Part shown: positions 46,130 through 59,937 of the stretch, piece after piece
How positions within the stretch are numbered: position 1 is the stretch's first letter
How the letters are laid out: every line of letters begins with the position of its first letter
Assembly (NCBI GenBank): GCA_035772735.1
Contig: JASDFA010000027.1
Span: forward strand, 37,058,001 to 37,122,000
DNA: 64,000 bases
Direction: 5' to 3'
Source: Datura wrightii
Taxonomy: Eukaryota; Streptophyta; Magnoliopsida; Solanales; Solanaceae
The notes under the pieces: model-generated
The model's database searches: none
What the model saw: only the letters and a program-made list of their open reading frames with translations
Told to the model about the DNA's origin: nothing
Program-made: the position numbers and the translations under genes

Positions 46130-48713
46130 TGTTATACCCCGTAGGATTCTCGGCACCTAGATGACCTATTCGCATGTTGGTTAAGCATATTTGAAGGCCA
46201 TACGTGCTAGAGAAAGGCCCGGGAAAAGATCGGACGAGAAACCTGTCGAACCATCGCGGAAGGAGCCGAGGCAGAGCCCCTCCGCGATGGCAGCGTGTCA
46301 CGGAGGTGGAGCCTCCGCGTTGGCTCCGTGACACGTTGGCCTTGTCCAGGCCCAAGTATATAAATCCCCACTTCGATTTTAAATAATTAAACACTTATAA
46401 AAATTCCAAAAACAGAGAAGAAAACGCAGGAGAAGGGAAAGGAACGAAGAAGTAATATAATTTTCGTCCGATTACGCTGCTAAACGTTGTCCAAACTCAA
46501 ATTAACCTCAGATACCGAGGTATTTAGCAGCAGAGAGCATTCCTACGGATTTAGTTTCGTGAAATACGGCCGACGAATCGTCGAGCCACCGAGCTAAGGT
46601 AAGTGGAATTGCTCTAAACTAGTGTCTATGTGTTCCTAGCTGTGAAGTGAATATTTCTCCCTTCTGGACCTCTGAAAAATAGCGAGTTTTCGACCGTCTT
46701 TCAATAAGCCTAAGTTTAGGCTATAAACTATATCGAAAGTGACGTTGCTCTTTACAATAAAGCTGTATTTAGTATTAATTGACATATTTATGAATGCAGT
46801 TGGGAGAAAATAGTTGAAGTACCGGCCGAGCCTCGTCCGACAAACGGATAGTTCGAGGATAAGGTATGTAAAGCTAGTTCCCTCGGCAAGTTAGTAATCT
46901 CGGGATAGTACAGTAATTTAAAGGCCAGTAGAATGTCAGAAGCCATGTATTATGTTTATTACGAATGTTGGTACGATATTAGAAGCATCAGGTTATAACT
47001 TGCGCGAAACTTGCTGGCGCGATATAGATTCTAATATAAGTATTAGGAATTCCACAGCATGCTCAGTATGTGATCTAACACAGAATGTTAGGATATCATT
47101 GTATTCAGTTGAAACCCAGTAAAGTAATGTAATATCTGTAAGACATCTCAGAAATAGAATGTTAAGTTAAAATGAGGTTAGAAAGCATATCAGGAATAGT
47201 AAATCATGTTACTATAGAAACTCAGTATACAACATAGTTTTCAGTAGAAACACTATATCTTGTTCAGCATTAGCCCCAGTACAGTCTGGCAGAAGACTAT
47301 ACTTATACATATATACTATTACCAGCCTCAGCATGTATTAAGTACGTACATATTACTATCGCTAGCTCAGCATATAGTATATACAAATACTTTACCACTA
47401 TTAGCTTCAATATGTGGGACATGCAGATAGTATTACTAGTTGAGACTGTTGTATTGTTTGGGGTTGGACTACCTAGCATCCATGACCGCCCCAGGGTTGA
47501 TAGCTGTATCGACTCGTTCGCCAGAGGACGAGGATACGTCACTCTACGGAGTGGTATGCCGTCCCACAGGGGACGAAGATGGGATGCCAGTTTTCCCCAT
47601 ATTTGTGCCTTGATCGGCCCTTACACACCCCTGTCGAGCGGATACGCCCGGGTGTTGATTCAGGAGTCCTCCGGACTCAGATGCAGTTATAGTCAGGGGC
47701 TCAGCGAGCCCAAGTGCATACCCAGGGGACCGGCGGGATGCTTATAGCTATTATAGGAGACGGGATGACCGGGGTAGGGGTATAGATTCTGTGCTGGTTG
47801 TACCCCCCGGCTTATGGGGTCCGGGTAAGGTTTGTGTGTGCTATGTATGTTATGATATGTTATGCCGTGTTATAGTAGATACGAGTAGATCGGCAGTAGA
47901 ACGATACGTCTCCAGGTAAGACTCTTACTCCTTCCAGTATAATTAAGAGAAGGTATGACTTATATTATCAGACAGTTAATCTATTCCTTCCTACTTCAGT
48001 TTCATCAGTTATATTATTGTTTTCAGATATTCCTTTCAGTTATTGCTTTACATACTCAGTACCAGCGGTACTGACGCCCGGTGGGGCACTGCATTACTTG
48101 TCTGCAGGTACTCATAGACGAGCAGGCGATACCACGTGATTCCTGTCAGCGATCGAGTATTCAGCTCCTGTCATCCGGAGACTGAATTCCAGAGGTGTAT
48201 TTCGTTTTCTTTTGTTGTATAGTACGGGTAGGTCGGGGCCCTGTCCCGATCATTTTTATGGTTATTCCTAGAGGCTTGCAGTCTTTATATATTTCCCTGT
48301 GGTTAGATGAGCCGGTCGTGTGAGGCCGTGCAGTTGTATAGCTGTTAGTACTTGTGTTTCCTTTATGTTGGCCGTGTGGGGCCATAGTTCGACAGTAGTG
48401 GTGACCTTTCCGGTCACGTAGCTATCCAGTACTTCATGGTTAAGTTATAGATAACTAGACAGCATGGTGGCCTTGTCGGCCCGCATAGGTTTCCCCATAT
48501 TGATATGTTTCTGGTCAGCTGTTAGTACAGGTACAGGAGGCTATAGGCCAATGGGTCGGGGGCTGTGTTTACAGCCGTTATATAGCCCTTTGTTTCCAGA
48601 AATATGAGTTAGAGCCAGCCAGGCACCAGATGTGCCTAGGCTTAGCAGTCCAGTAGTTCAGGTCCTAGTAGGGCACCAGGTGCCAGTCATACCCCCCAAG
48701 GCGGGGTGTGATA
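46130..48713 (+). mobile_element. solo gypsy LTR (2584 bp), nested
   Basis: Starts TGTTATACCCCGTAGGATTC and ends GGCGGGGTGTGATA, with perfect GAATC duplications at 46125-46129 and 48714-48718. Same family as 26092-28741, with the terminal CA mutated to TA. A TATA-like GTATATAAATCCC lies at about 46356-46368. Confidence 0.92.
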
Positions 48714-50051
48714 GAATCCCACAAAGATTAAGAATGAACGATCCAAAACTTGTAAATCAACTCAAACTAGCTAGCGTCATGTCTAAACAACATAATGTAA
48801 ATATTGAAAAAAAAAGGAAAGCAATAATGAAGAACAAATTATAAACTAACGCAAGGGAAAATTACTTGTTGCACATTAATGAGAGGGAACTGGGGATGTG
48901 GAACTAATGGGATGTCAACTAGATTGGGTTGATTAAAATGTCTTATACTCAATTATAGCATGGAGAGCAATGGCTAAAACTACACCCTCTTGTTTTTCAA
49001 CCACAAGGATGCATTTGTTTTGGATTTTCTCAAACCCCAAAGCCATAATCACAAATTAGCCACAAAGAATGAGGAAGGGTTAAGCTATCTCTAGCCTCAA
49101 CCCTTTAATAGAGTATGAATATGGGTCTTGACTATCTCTAGCTCAAGCCCAAGCATCACACACCCAAATCCTCACTAAATCTCACTTCTCTCTCTCAAGT
49201 AAAATTAAGATAAAAAAGTTAAATTAATGTTTGCAACCATTAATTTTTCAATTAAAACTTAGAGGAAAGAATATATCCATGCATATTAATTGAATTTAAG
49301 AACAAATCATCAACATCCACTCTAGTCTATACACCCATGATGCACACACCCCTAGCTAATAATTTAGCTACTTATAAATAAGGAAAGAGAACTTATACCC
49401 ATAAGGAATTCAGGAGAATTATATCCATGAGGAATTCCTCTAACTTCATCAAATTAAGTACTAAAATAAGCTCAAAATCTGCAACAATGGAGTTCTTTCC
49501 CAATGGGGTCTTGAAGAAGATGAAGTAATTGTACTCTACTTTCTATCTCTGTGGAACCTCTCTCTACAATATTCAATATTCAATATGTGTGTATGTACAA
49601 TTGGGGTAAAAATCTGAAAATTTCTATTACACATCTTTCCAAAATTGCCCTTGAAATCTTCTCAGGTACATTTGTGCCAAAATTGAACAATTTTGCCCTT
49701 GTCAGCATCCGAGTCACTTGCATAGCACCTACATTTCGCAGGTGCCTATCTGCCGCTTACAGGTGCTTAGCAGGTTGAGACAGTGTTGTTGGGAGCCATC
49801 TGTGTTAGCACTAGTGTTTTGCAGGTGCCAACCTATGATTCGCAGGTTCAACTTAGCTAATCCTCCAGTACCATCTGTGTGGCACCTACGTTTATGCGGC
49901 AAGCACATCCTTTTTGCCTCCAGTAGAGTGATTTAAGTTCGATTCATCCATTTTCCTTGTCTAAGTTAAACACCTGCACAAACAAAGAGAAAAGACATAA
50001 AGCCTCCTAATTTATGTGAAAATAAAGTAATAATTCATGTTAAAAAATTGA

Positions 50052-50076
50052 ATGAGTTGGTAATTTACCAACTCAT
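50052..50076. repeat. perfect 25-bp palindrome at the LTR start
   Basis: 12-bp arms ATGAGTTGGTAA and TTACCAACTCAT around one base, at the very 5' end of the minus-strand LTR. Confidence 0.9.
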
Positions 50077-50098
50077 CAAATCCTCAAACTTGAACCAC

Positions 50099-50114
50099 TG
50101 CTTGTCCTCAAGCA
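50099..50114 (-). promoter_or_regulatory. conserved TGCTTGAGGACAAGCA motif before the polypurine tract
   Basis: The minus strand reads TGCTTGAGGACAAGCA, whose ends TGCTTG and CAAGCA pair as a hairpin. It is a hallmark of the 3' end of Athila/Tat-type elements as I remember them, and lies about 20 bases from the LTR. Confidence 0.65.
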
Positions 50115-52056
50115 AAGTATTCACTCAGAACTAAAATTGAAAAAAGAAAATCACATCATGAGAGCTCCACATAAGACAACTAAAACTTAAGACAACCCCA
50201 AAAATCACACAAAGACTCAAAAACTAAAAAAGAACTCAAACAGTTGCACAAATTCAATCGATATTACCAAACCCTTGGCAGATATCATTTTCATTCTTTC
50301 AATCCAAAACCAGGAGCATATTCAATCAAATCAAGATCAACAAGCATCTGAAGTCATTGATATTCAACATTCAAGATTTGCCTAGAAGTTCGCTGCATAA
50401 CTTGCCGCATTCATACCTCTCAATTGAAAGCACAATTTTAGAATTTACTCCAAGGAAGTGGTGTCATTCACCAAAAGAGAGAATCCCACTCATATTCATG
50501 CAATTCACATATAGGAATTATAAAATGATGCAAACACACTCACTCTCTCAAGGACATTCAAGTGCACACATTGAACCATAGGCTTTCCTTTATGTAACTC
50601 GCCACTAATGCATAGTTGCTACACTCATAATCACTAAGGACTTGCGGGTCATAATGAAGGCTAGGGGTAAGGGTAGAAAAACATTTAGCTCTAGTAACTA
50701 CAACCTCCCTATTGCCTTTTGTGAGAACATGCAAGTATCCCGCTATACATAGCGAGTCAATTATACCTTATCCCTCCTTTTTCACAACCCAAATTTTCCC
50801 AAAAAGAGCCACCCTTTACAAGCCTCTTCTATATAAGATATAGTACCATTTGGTTCATTACTTTCTTCTTTTGATCAAAGGTTTTTTTTAACCAGTCATT
50901 TTGTTTTTACACCAAGCAATTGGTGCTACCTCACATTGAAGCTCACTTCTCTCTTTCCCTTTTGTGTACACCCCCAAACTTAGGCATTTTGCCTACATCT
51001 CATTTCATTTTCATCCTTCCTCAAATCTTAGGATTTAATCCCCCATTTTTCTTTCATCACTAGCAATTAGGGAAGAACGAGTGCCAAAGGAGAGGATTAA
51101 AAAGGGTATAGGGCTTGTAACGGGGTTTACAAGAAAAGGATTTTAAGACTCAAACATTAGTTAACAAGGTTGATGTTCAAGGAGGTCATTTGTGGTGAAG
51201 TGACTATCCAAAAATAGCCTAAGGTCATTTTTCAAGTGCAGCTAGCTCTAGGATTTCGCATTAAATCACATTCGGAGCAAATTCCAAATAATATGCATAC
51301 ACCAGAATTAAGCAAAAAATTCACCACACAAGGCATCACAATCCAAAGAGTTCAAGTATTCTCATGATCAATTCAAATACATGACTTTAGACAAGCTATT
51401 TCGAGTTTTGCATGCTCATTTTTGCAAATCAAAAAGTCAAACAAAGAATGTGTAACTCATGATAAGAGAATGCTCATGTTCTCCTTTCATCTCAAAAACT
51501 CGTTTTGCAAAAAATTGGTGGTATCACTCAAAATAAGTACAAAAAAGACTTAAAAAGATAAATTAAACTTGGCATTTTCCCTTAAGAAAGTCGGTTCTCA
51601 ATCTATCATAGAAAAATGTCACCCGATTCGACACCAGAAACAAATAAAAGAAAATATTACTTCTTGGAAAAGAACTGCAGTATGAAGAAGACCCTTGGAG
51701 TTTATTTACTATCTATTATCTATAAAGGCGATTGTAAAGGATGGGTCATGAATTAATTGGCATGTAAAACTAACCCGTCGATGGCAACTCACATTATCAA
51801 ATAAGAATTTACCCCGGCATGGGTCAAAAGTTTAAATCAAAATCTAAACAAGCTCGACAAGGGCATTTCGTTCATCCAAACAAAATTTAAATAACAACAC
51901 CAAAAGTGGACAAAACAACCAAAAAATTAAAACAATCCCAATAAGGGCAACAACATTAACTATCAAAAAGGGCACATCCCACCCCCAATTAAAAATCAAT
52001 ATTTTCCCCAATGTTATTAAGTAAAGAATAAGGGGAATGAGAACTCCCTGAGCCAA

Positions 52057-53557
52057 CTATTCCTCCACATCATCGTCAACCCCAACCCCGCAACTAGCAC
52101 CTGCACCATCTCCATCATCCTCATTGTACTCAGCCTCATCATCCTCTCTCGAGTCCCCAAGCAAGTCATCTATTGGGCCCCGAACTTTATGTGGAGCATC
52201 CATAGCTTTATCAAGGAAGCTCATATCTATCCCTGATAGGGAGTCCCTACTCTTAAGTTCTCTCACATTAGTCCGAAGAGAAGAAACTACACCCTCAACT
52301 ACGTTATCTCGGGAACACAGTTTGTTCAAGCTATCAAACATATCCTTTATCGTTCTCTTTGCTGATCTTTGGATTAGGATTGGTAGATTCTTGTCCAATT
52401 TTGCAAGTTGATTCTCATGCGAGTAGGTCATATTAGTCAGTTTTTGAAGCCCACTTAGCCTGGAGGATGAAGGTGATGGTGAAGACCTCAGAGGTGGCAT
52501 CTCCCCAGAAGCATGTCCCGTTATTTTATGAGTGGGATCATTGAGGTGTTGTACCCATGGGGTACTATCAATGTCATGTTCCCCCACCTTCTCAAGGAAA
52601 TCCCAAGGCTGTATCCTTTTCCTCTGGCTCTTGGGAGCATCTACATCCCTTTTCTTGCCAAGATCAATGACCCCGGTAGTGGAGATAACGATGCCATCAG
52701 CGAAGTATAGGACTCCTGCTCTGGCACACAACTGGCTTATTAGGATTGGAAAAGGCATAGGGAGAGCTAGTTGTCTGGCTTTTATTTTCATCTGAGTGGC
52801 AATGGCCTCGCCAAAGTTTACATGCACCCCTGACATGATGCATGCTATTAAGATGACGACCTTTATATGTATCCTCTGGTCATTCTTAGATGGCATAAGG
52901 CAGTAGCAAACTAGATCAAGCCATAGCTTGGCTTTAAAGCATAGATCTTGTCTTGGGATTTCATCCTCTAGAGTTTCCCATACAAGATGCCCCATTGCAA
53001 TAGTTTGGGTCTTTCATCAGAGTTGGTCATTCATGGTATCAACTTTCTTAGCAAACTCGGTCCCTAGTTCAATTGGTTCTCTCCAATAAAAAGAATTGAT
53101 GACGTCTGGGGTGATATACACCTCTACCTCTCGGATTCTGACGGGCGGTAAGTTGGGAAACTCATCTACCCTTTGTATGTGCTTCATCGAGTCTTGTCTT
53201 ACTTGATAATAAGCATAGAACTCCACCACCGGGTTGGGTTAATAGCCTGCTGGAGCATCCAAAAATGGGTGCCACTCCCTTTTGGTAAGCTGCTTGTAGA
53301 TGTTGGGAAACTCCTGACCTAATCCAGCTAAGTAATCATTATTCTGGAGTGATTGACCGGCGCTGATATTTGATGAAATGTGGATTCATTCCCTCCACAC
53401 AGAACCTAACTAAATCCATAGTTGTAGCAGGGATAGGAGTTTCCTTAGACTTGCCCTTGCCTTTTCTTTTGGATGAGGTAGGAGCTTTTCCTCTATCTTG
53501 ATGCCTGGATGAAGACATTTTCCTACAAAACAATGTGAGTTCCACAAACCAAAACAA
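52057..53557 (-). pseudogene. putative plant transposon protein (retroelement-associated extra ORF)
   Basis: Three minus-strand segments continue each other through stops or frame changes: 53557-53339 (SSSRHQDRGKAPTSSKRKGK, Lys-rich N-terminus), 53229-53017 (VEFYAYYQVRQ, VRIREVEVYITPDVINSFYW) and 52995-52057 (312 residues). The last has LCFKAKLWLDLVCYCLMPSK, HIKVVILIACIMSGVHVNFG and ISQLCARAGVLYF, a block I associate with the 'putative plant transposon protein' family carried in the 3' half of Athila-like elements. It ends with a helical segment and a very acidic tail (EDDEAEYNEDDGDG). No biochemical function is known to me. Confidence 0.7.
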
Positions 53558-55444
53558 CTTCTTTTTGTATTCTTCTCAAGGAATATAAAAGGAAACAATT
53601 ACACTAGATTAAAGAAAGAAAAAAGAAAAGAATTGGATTGCAAATAATATGAAGCAGCAAAATACAACTGCTTGTACCTGCGTTTTGCAAGTGTAGACCT
53701 ACGGCCTGCAGGTGAGGTGTAGATGTAAAACAAGTTCATTAGGCTTGAGCACCAACATCTGCGTTACATCTGCATTTCGCAGATAGGGATCTACGTCACA
53801 TAGTTGCTCAACAGTGCTTAAGTTTTATCCCACAAATTCTTTATTCAAATTTTAAGCGAATATGAACAATTTTCAAAATTCAACAGGTACTCGGACTTCC
53901 CTGAAAGATATACTAACACTATCAACCTCAAACATTGACCATTATAACTACTTAACGACTTCCTTTAAGAAGGACGCTACCCCATCTATCATCGGAAAAT
54001 ATCTAGTGACATTCCTACCAACACTCATCAAGTCAATTTCAACAACCCACACTACTCACAAGCATAACTACATTTTTATCTACATTATCAAGCAAACAAG
54101 AAGAGATAACGATTTTCCCTTAAGAAAGACGTCACTGAATCCATCATCGGGATAAATCATTTATCTCAAGTAAATGGGTACTCAGACTTTACCCATAATT
54201 TTAATTTCATGACAAGATAGCAGACCCATTAGATAGAATTTCATGAAACAAGAATTTCTACCCATTGCACAACTTCGAAACCCCCTCAATAATATCCAAA
54301 AGAAATAATTTTCAATATAGACATGGAAAACACATATTGGGGAAATGGGAAAAATATGGTTAATAGAAAATGAAAACTATCATGCTATTCTTCTACACAT
54401 ACTTCAATCAGAAGGAAATAAAGATGAAAACCAATAGACATACCAAATAGCATGAGTAGAGAGGGAAAGTTGAAACTTGAAGCTTTTCACAAAATGGGAA
54501 TGGTAGTAAGCCCAACCCAAGCTCTTCTTCTTTTGGTGTTTTGAAGGTTTGTAATAGCATAAAAATGGAAGAAATGGTGGAATTTATAGGAGAGAATAAT
54601 GTGAAGAGGTTGTGTGGAACTGATGGTGAGTTAATGGAGGGTTGTGGGAAATGAAAATGGTAGTTGAGAGGTAAATAAAATGGTGCAGTGGTGCAGAAAA
54701 TTAGAGATTTTGGGAAGTAGGGAAGAAGTTGAGAAGTCATGGGTCGGACCTAGATCGATTTGGTCAAACAGGTGGTCAACTTTTAAAATATCTCATACTT
54801 GCGCATGCCTACACCTACGGCCACAGGTTCGGATTTGCGAGCCGCAAGTCTAACGCATGTGGGTAAGATTCAGTCCAGTGCACTGCCTAGAATATGCGTT
54901 ATAGCTGTGTCTCACGGATCTGTGTCTGCATTTCGTAGGTGAGACACGGGTCTCCTCTTTTTTTAACATATTTTCCCATGTGCACTGCTTTTGATCTGTG
55001 CAACACCTCTGCTTTCTGCAAGTCCATGACTGTGGTTCGCAGATGAGGTACAGCTGCTCATCTTTTGCTCAAGTATTCTAGACCGCGCTTGCGTGTGACC
55101 TACATTTTGCAAGTTGCTACCTGCATTTCACAGGTCAGTGCAGATGCTCCACTCTACCTTCTTCAATTTTTTTGCACAATCCAATCGACCTACAACAATA
55201 AAAACAACAAAAATGTAAAGTGAAAAGAAATTTAAAGACACTTGAGTTGCCTCTCAAGAAGCGCTTGAATTAACGTCATCGCATGATGGTTTCACCATAC
55301 AATTTATCAATCATTCGGAGGTTTGACCTCCTCATTAAGATCATTCCCCTACTCATCTCCATTATTAATCACGGTTGGCACCTTTAACTCATCTTGTGGT
55401 TTCATTAGCTGGCATACACTGAATGTAACCTCATCACTACCCGC

Positions 55445-55900
55445 TCAAAATTTGAGCTCACCTAGCTCAACATCAACTAGAGCACTCCCTGTGGCCAAGA
55501 ATGGTCACCCCAATATAATGGACACTTCAAGGTCCACATCACAGTCCAACATAACAAAGTTCACTGGAAGGATGAACCACGCCGCTTTCACCATTACATC
55601 AACAAGTATCCCAACAAGGCACTTTATAGATCGATCTGTTGTGAGCAATCTCATAGTGATAGGCTTGAGACTTCCTAATCCTAACCTTCTAAATATCACG
55701 AGGGGCATCAAGTTGATGCTTGCCCCCAGATCGCAAAGAGCCTTATTGAATAAGTACACCCCGATGGTGCAAGAAATGATGAATGCTGTGGGATCATCTC
55801 TCTTTGGAACAAGGTTGCTAGCCGTAACCGCACTACAATCATGTGACACATCCATTGTGCCCACATCAACAACTCTCTTCTTCTTCAAAAGTTCCTTCAT
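55445..55900 (-). pseudogene. gypsy aspartic protease (retropepsin) remnant
   Basis: The minus strand encodes KKKRVVDVGTMDVSHDCSAV, AFIISCTIGVYLFNKALCDL, GASINLMPLVIFRRLGLGSL and VNFVMLDCDVDLEVSIILG, continuing in another frame with PFLATGSALVDVELGEL. The active-site triad is DLGA here. This is the form I recall for Athila-type proteases (CDLGASINLMP), so it may not be a lesion. The frame change after SIILG breaks the ORF. RT does not follow. Confidence 0.8.
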
Positions 55901-55921
55901 AAAATTGGCATATTTGGGTAT

Positions 55922-56502
55922 TTAGAGCATAGCATCAACTAGCAGAATATTTACAAACAACTTGTTGAACATATCAATAAACTCTTTGTATTGGTTGTCC
56001 TCTTTCTTTTTGCTCAACCACTGGTGGTAAGGAGGTGGAATTTTAGGCGCTTGACTTTTAGAACTTGGGGCATCCTCGCCCTCTTCATCAACATTAATGC
56101 ATTGAGAAGGAGTATCAACCTCTTCCTTCCCAACCAACTTCTCATTATCAACAACAATAGGTGAAGTCGGCAACCCATCATTCAACTTTTCATCATTTGG
56201 TTTTGGACCAGCATCCACCTTGGGTGTATCACCTGTATTTGTAACTCCTTTCCACTCCTTGTGATTATTGTCATGTAGTGGCCATTCTTTTTTGGGCTTG
56301 GCACAGTGTCACTAGGAAGTGTGCTCTTCATCCTAGGATTCATTTGTGTGGATAAATGGTTCATTTGGGCTTCCAAGTGTTTGATTGAAGCTGAGTGGGA
56401 GCTCACCATTTGGGCAAGGTTGGACACCTCATCTTTCAATTCCTTCACTCTACTATCAATTAACTCCACTTTCTTCAACACTCTAGCCAACATTTCTTCC
56501 AT
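55922..56502 (-). pseudogene. gypsy Gag C-terminal part, truncated by an LTR insertion
   Basis: 56502-56182 encodes a coiled-coil-like MEEMLARVLKKVELIDSRVK and LPSDTVPSPKKN, then ITRSGKEL (the family motif TTRSGK). 56218-55922 continues in another frame with PKIPPPYHQWLSKKKEDNQY and KEFIDMFNKLFVNILLVDAM, the Gag-protease linker of Athila/Tat elements. The N-terminal gag core is cut off by the LTR starting at 56520. Confidence 0.75.
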
Positions 56503-59500
56503 CTTTGAATTTCCTATATTGTTGACATCCAGTTTTGACCTTCCTACACCCGCATAAGCTGCTTATATATGTATATTTTTAGTTATCTTTTTACGCAAAT
56601 ATTCGGCTTGCATTCATAATTTTTAAATAATTGACTATCACAACTCTTTCATAATTATTTCAAATTATTTATTTTTACATTTATTTTTAATTCATTAATT
56701 TTTTGATATTACATAATTAAGACATATATAGTATTTCGTGTTAATATACATACCTTTAATAAAACAAGCTCTTATTTTAAAATATATGCTTTTACTTAAT
56801 TTTTATAAACTGTTTACATGATAATATTTACATAACTTTACTAAGTTTTATAAATTATTGTGTAATATTATTACTTGAATTTATAAATTATTTATGTTGA
56901 TAATAAAGTTTATATAATTTTTGATAAATTAATTATATTTCCTATTCATTGAATTATTTACAAAATATAGTATTTTATTAATTATATAGCAGTTATTCTT
57001 TAAATATTTACATGAGTTTACCCAATTTTATAACTTATTTATATTGATAATAATATTTATATCTGTAATTTAAATTATTATGTTACCTATTTATTAAATT
57101 ATTTACAAGTATAGTAGTTTATTAATTATATAGCAGGTATTTTTAGAATTTCTTCCAATTTATTCAAGATTTGTCCACTTGCTATCTTAATTCATGCCAA
57201 TTTTAGCCTTTTTTTGGTTAAATATGGCCACATTTCAAATCCAATTCAATTCTTATCAACTCCTACCCGTTAACCCCATCCGGACGACCCGTGTACTATC
57301 CGAACCAGACCCATTTTATCTTAAAATCTAATCTCAACCCTCCATCTTATCTAATCCTACGGTTGAGATTAAATCCTAACCTTTTACCATATTTAATTAC
57401 TACCCCCAAAAACCCTAGACCTAATTCCCATTTTCATTTCCCTTTCCCTCTAGCGCAGCCTTACTTTTGCTCTCCCCCTCTTCGTTCTTTCCCTCTTTCC
57501 CCCTCTATCTTCTCCGGTTGACACCACTCCGACTAATGGCCGAAAACCAAACCACTAGCCACACTCTCTTCCCTTCTCCTGTCACTGCACCCTCCAGCCG
57601 TCGCACCTCCTTCAAACCCATCTTTTTCTCTCCTTATTCCCGCTCCAGCCGGAAAACCACCAAAGGACACTAACCTTGCCTCCTTTTCTCCCTCCCCGCC
57701 TCTGCTTCACCTTCTCCGACCACCAACAGCCGCCTCTTCCCCTCTCTCCTATTCTCTCATCCCCGAACTCACCAAAACAGAAATGAAGCAGACCCGACTT
57801 ATGTTGTTCGAACATTTTTTTAGACAGATCCTTACAGATCTATGTATTGTCCCCTGATATTTAACCTTCTTCTCTCTTCTATTTTGTTTCTTGTTCATGC
57901 TGAACTAGATCTAATTTGCCCATATTTGTTGATGATATGCTTAAAATGTTTCAAATATTACTTTGTGTTTGATTCTGGATTATCATAACAGAAAGCCTTT
58001 AATTCCACTAATTCCTAATTAGATTTGTTATCCGGGTCTGTGTCTTGGTATGTGTCTATGTATGTGTGTGTGTGTGTGTGTGTATACTGCCCTCTGTTAC
58101 CATTTGATATATGCATCTTTCATGTGAACCCTGTTTCTCGAAGTGAACTCATGACATGTTGATATTTTATGAACACGTATTTTCTTACTTATCATCCCCT
58201 TACTTGATATCTCTTTTGTCAAAATAGGCAAAATTAATTTTTCTTAAGCTACCGCAAAGGCAATTAAATTAATTTATCTGTGATTCATATTTATGATGAT
58301 TGTGAAGGCTCGGCATGATCTTTACAATTTTATCGCTAATATTTCTATCTAATTGCCTTTGATAGATTATGGTTATACGGAATCAAGTTGTTCCTTCCTG
58401 TGTCAAAGCTATTTCATATGTGGAATATTAAATATGGTAGTTTAGGATTTGATTGCAATATTTAGAATAATTTAGTACTTATTAATTCATGGTGAATGTC
58501 TTTATTTGATTTATTTCTTTCCTAGTTTAATCAAATTATATTAGGCTGATATGTTATTGTGACTACCATGATTATTCATTAATTCCTTCTTGCCAAGTCA
58601 AAACAGTCGTGTTATATGCAAATTGGTAATATAATATTTATTTATTTCCTCAATTATATTCATGTGACAGCGGGTCTCTGTTTGTTCTTGCTTAGTTATG
58701 GTAAATGGAGGTTTTTTTTATAGGAAAAATTTTTTAATTTAATTTACGTACTGATTTCATACTCCTCCTTTAACTGACAGTTTGATTTGCCCTTTATTTG
58801 TTTTGATAATTGTTGACACCCAATTTTGACCGACCTGCGCCTTAATATGCTGCTTATATATGTATATATTTATTTATTTATTTTAATGCAATTATTTGAC
58901 TTATTTTTTATATTTATAAAATAATTTATTATCATAATGTTGTGAAAATTATTTCAAGTTACGTATATATGACTCATATTAATTTCAAGTTTTGATATTA
59001 AATAATTACGCCGTATATAATGTATTTCGTTTTAATATGCACCCTTATTTTGAAATATACTCTTTACTTAATAAACCATTTACCTAATTTTATTAAATTT
59101 AATAAATTTATTTGAACAACAATATTACTCGAATTTATAAATTATTTATGTTAATAGTATGATTTTTATAATATTTGATAACTTAATTTATTTTCTAGAC
59201 ATTAAACTATTTAAATATAATAATTTAATTATTGATATTTACATAAGTATACTAAGATTTATGATTTTATTTATTAATAATAATATTTATATGATTTTCT
59301 CTAATTTAAATTATTTTATTATTTATTATTCAATTACCTACAAATTTTAGTATGTTTATTAATTTAATAGCAGCTAAATCCAATTTCATTCAATTTATTT
59401 AAATTATAGCAATTTTCTATTCAATTTCATCCAATTTGTTTCAAATCTGGCCACTTTCTATTCAATTTATTTCAATTTTAGCCACTTTTGATCCATTTGG

Positions 59501-59937
59501 CTATTATTTAAATTCAATTCCTAATTAAATCACTCAATTGACCAACCCGCGACCCGTTTGACCCATGAACCGACCCTTATCATAAGATCTAATCCTAGTC
59601 GTCCATCTATTTTAATCTAACGGTTATGGATTAAACCCTACTTTTCCTTACTTACTTCTCTACACCCAAAACCCTGCTACACATTTTTCACTTTCTCCTT
59701 TTCCCCTCTTCCTAACCTAGGCGCCTACCTCCCTCTCTCCCTCTCTTCGCCGGCCACCACCATACCCTCCATTAACACCACCTTCTCATCTCCTCTAACC
59801 CACAGTCGCGACCCATCTCCGACCACTACCACCGTAAACACCCACCAGCCCCTCCCTTTCCCGTCGCATACTCCCATCCTCGTCTCCTCTTCTCGCCGGA
59901 AAAACAACACCCACGGCCGCTCCCTCCATGAACTCCG

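Larger units (their letters stand above)
46041..50078 (-). repeat. 3' LTR of an Athila/Tat-like element, split by a solo LTR
   Basis: On the minus strand it starts TGATGAGTTGGTAAATTACC (50078) and ends near GGGTTATCA (46041). Without the nested solo LTR it is about 1.45 kb. It begins with a perfect palindrome (50052-50076). The purine-rich GTTTGAGGATT lies just outside it, as a polypurine tract should. The left edge is chosen by comparison with the related LTR at 40481, so it is less certain. Confidence 0.65.
50079..56519 (-). mobile_element. internal region of an Athila/Tat-like element lacking pol
   Basis: From right to left on the minus strand: gag C-terminal part (56502-55922), protease (55900-55445), a non-coding stretch with the GCGCTTCTTGAGAGGCAACT motif usually found after integrase (about 55265), an extra ORF of the putative plant transposon protein family (53557-52057), and the GCTTGAGGACAAGC motif just before the polypurine tract. 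RT, RNase H and integrase are absent, since protease passes into the 3' region within about 200 bases. 50120-51840 and 53600-55250 hold no gene that I can recognise. Confidence 0.75.

Noticed and set aside
52124..52795. Plus-strand open frames of 65-95 codons
   Set aside because: Shadows of the minus-strand putative plant transposon protein.
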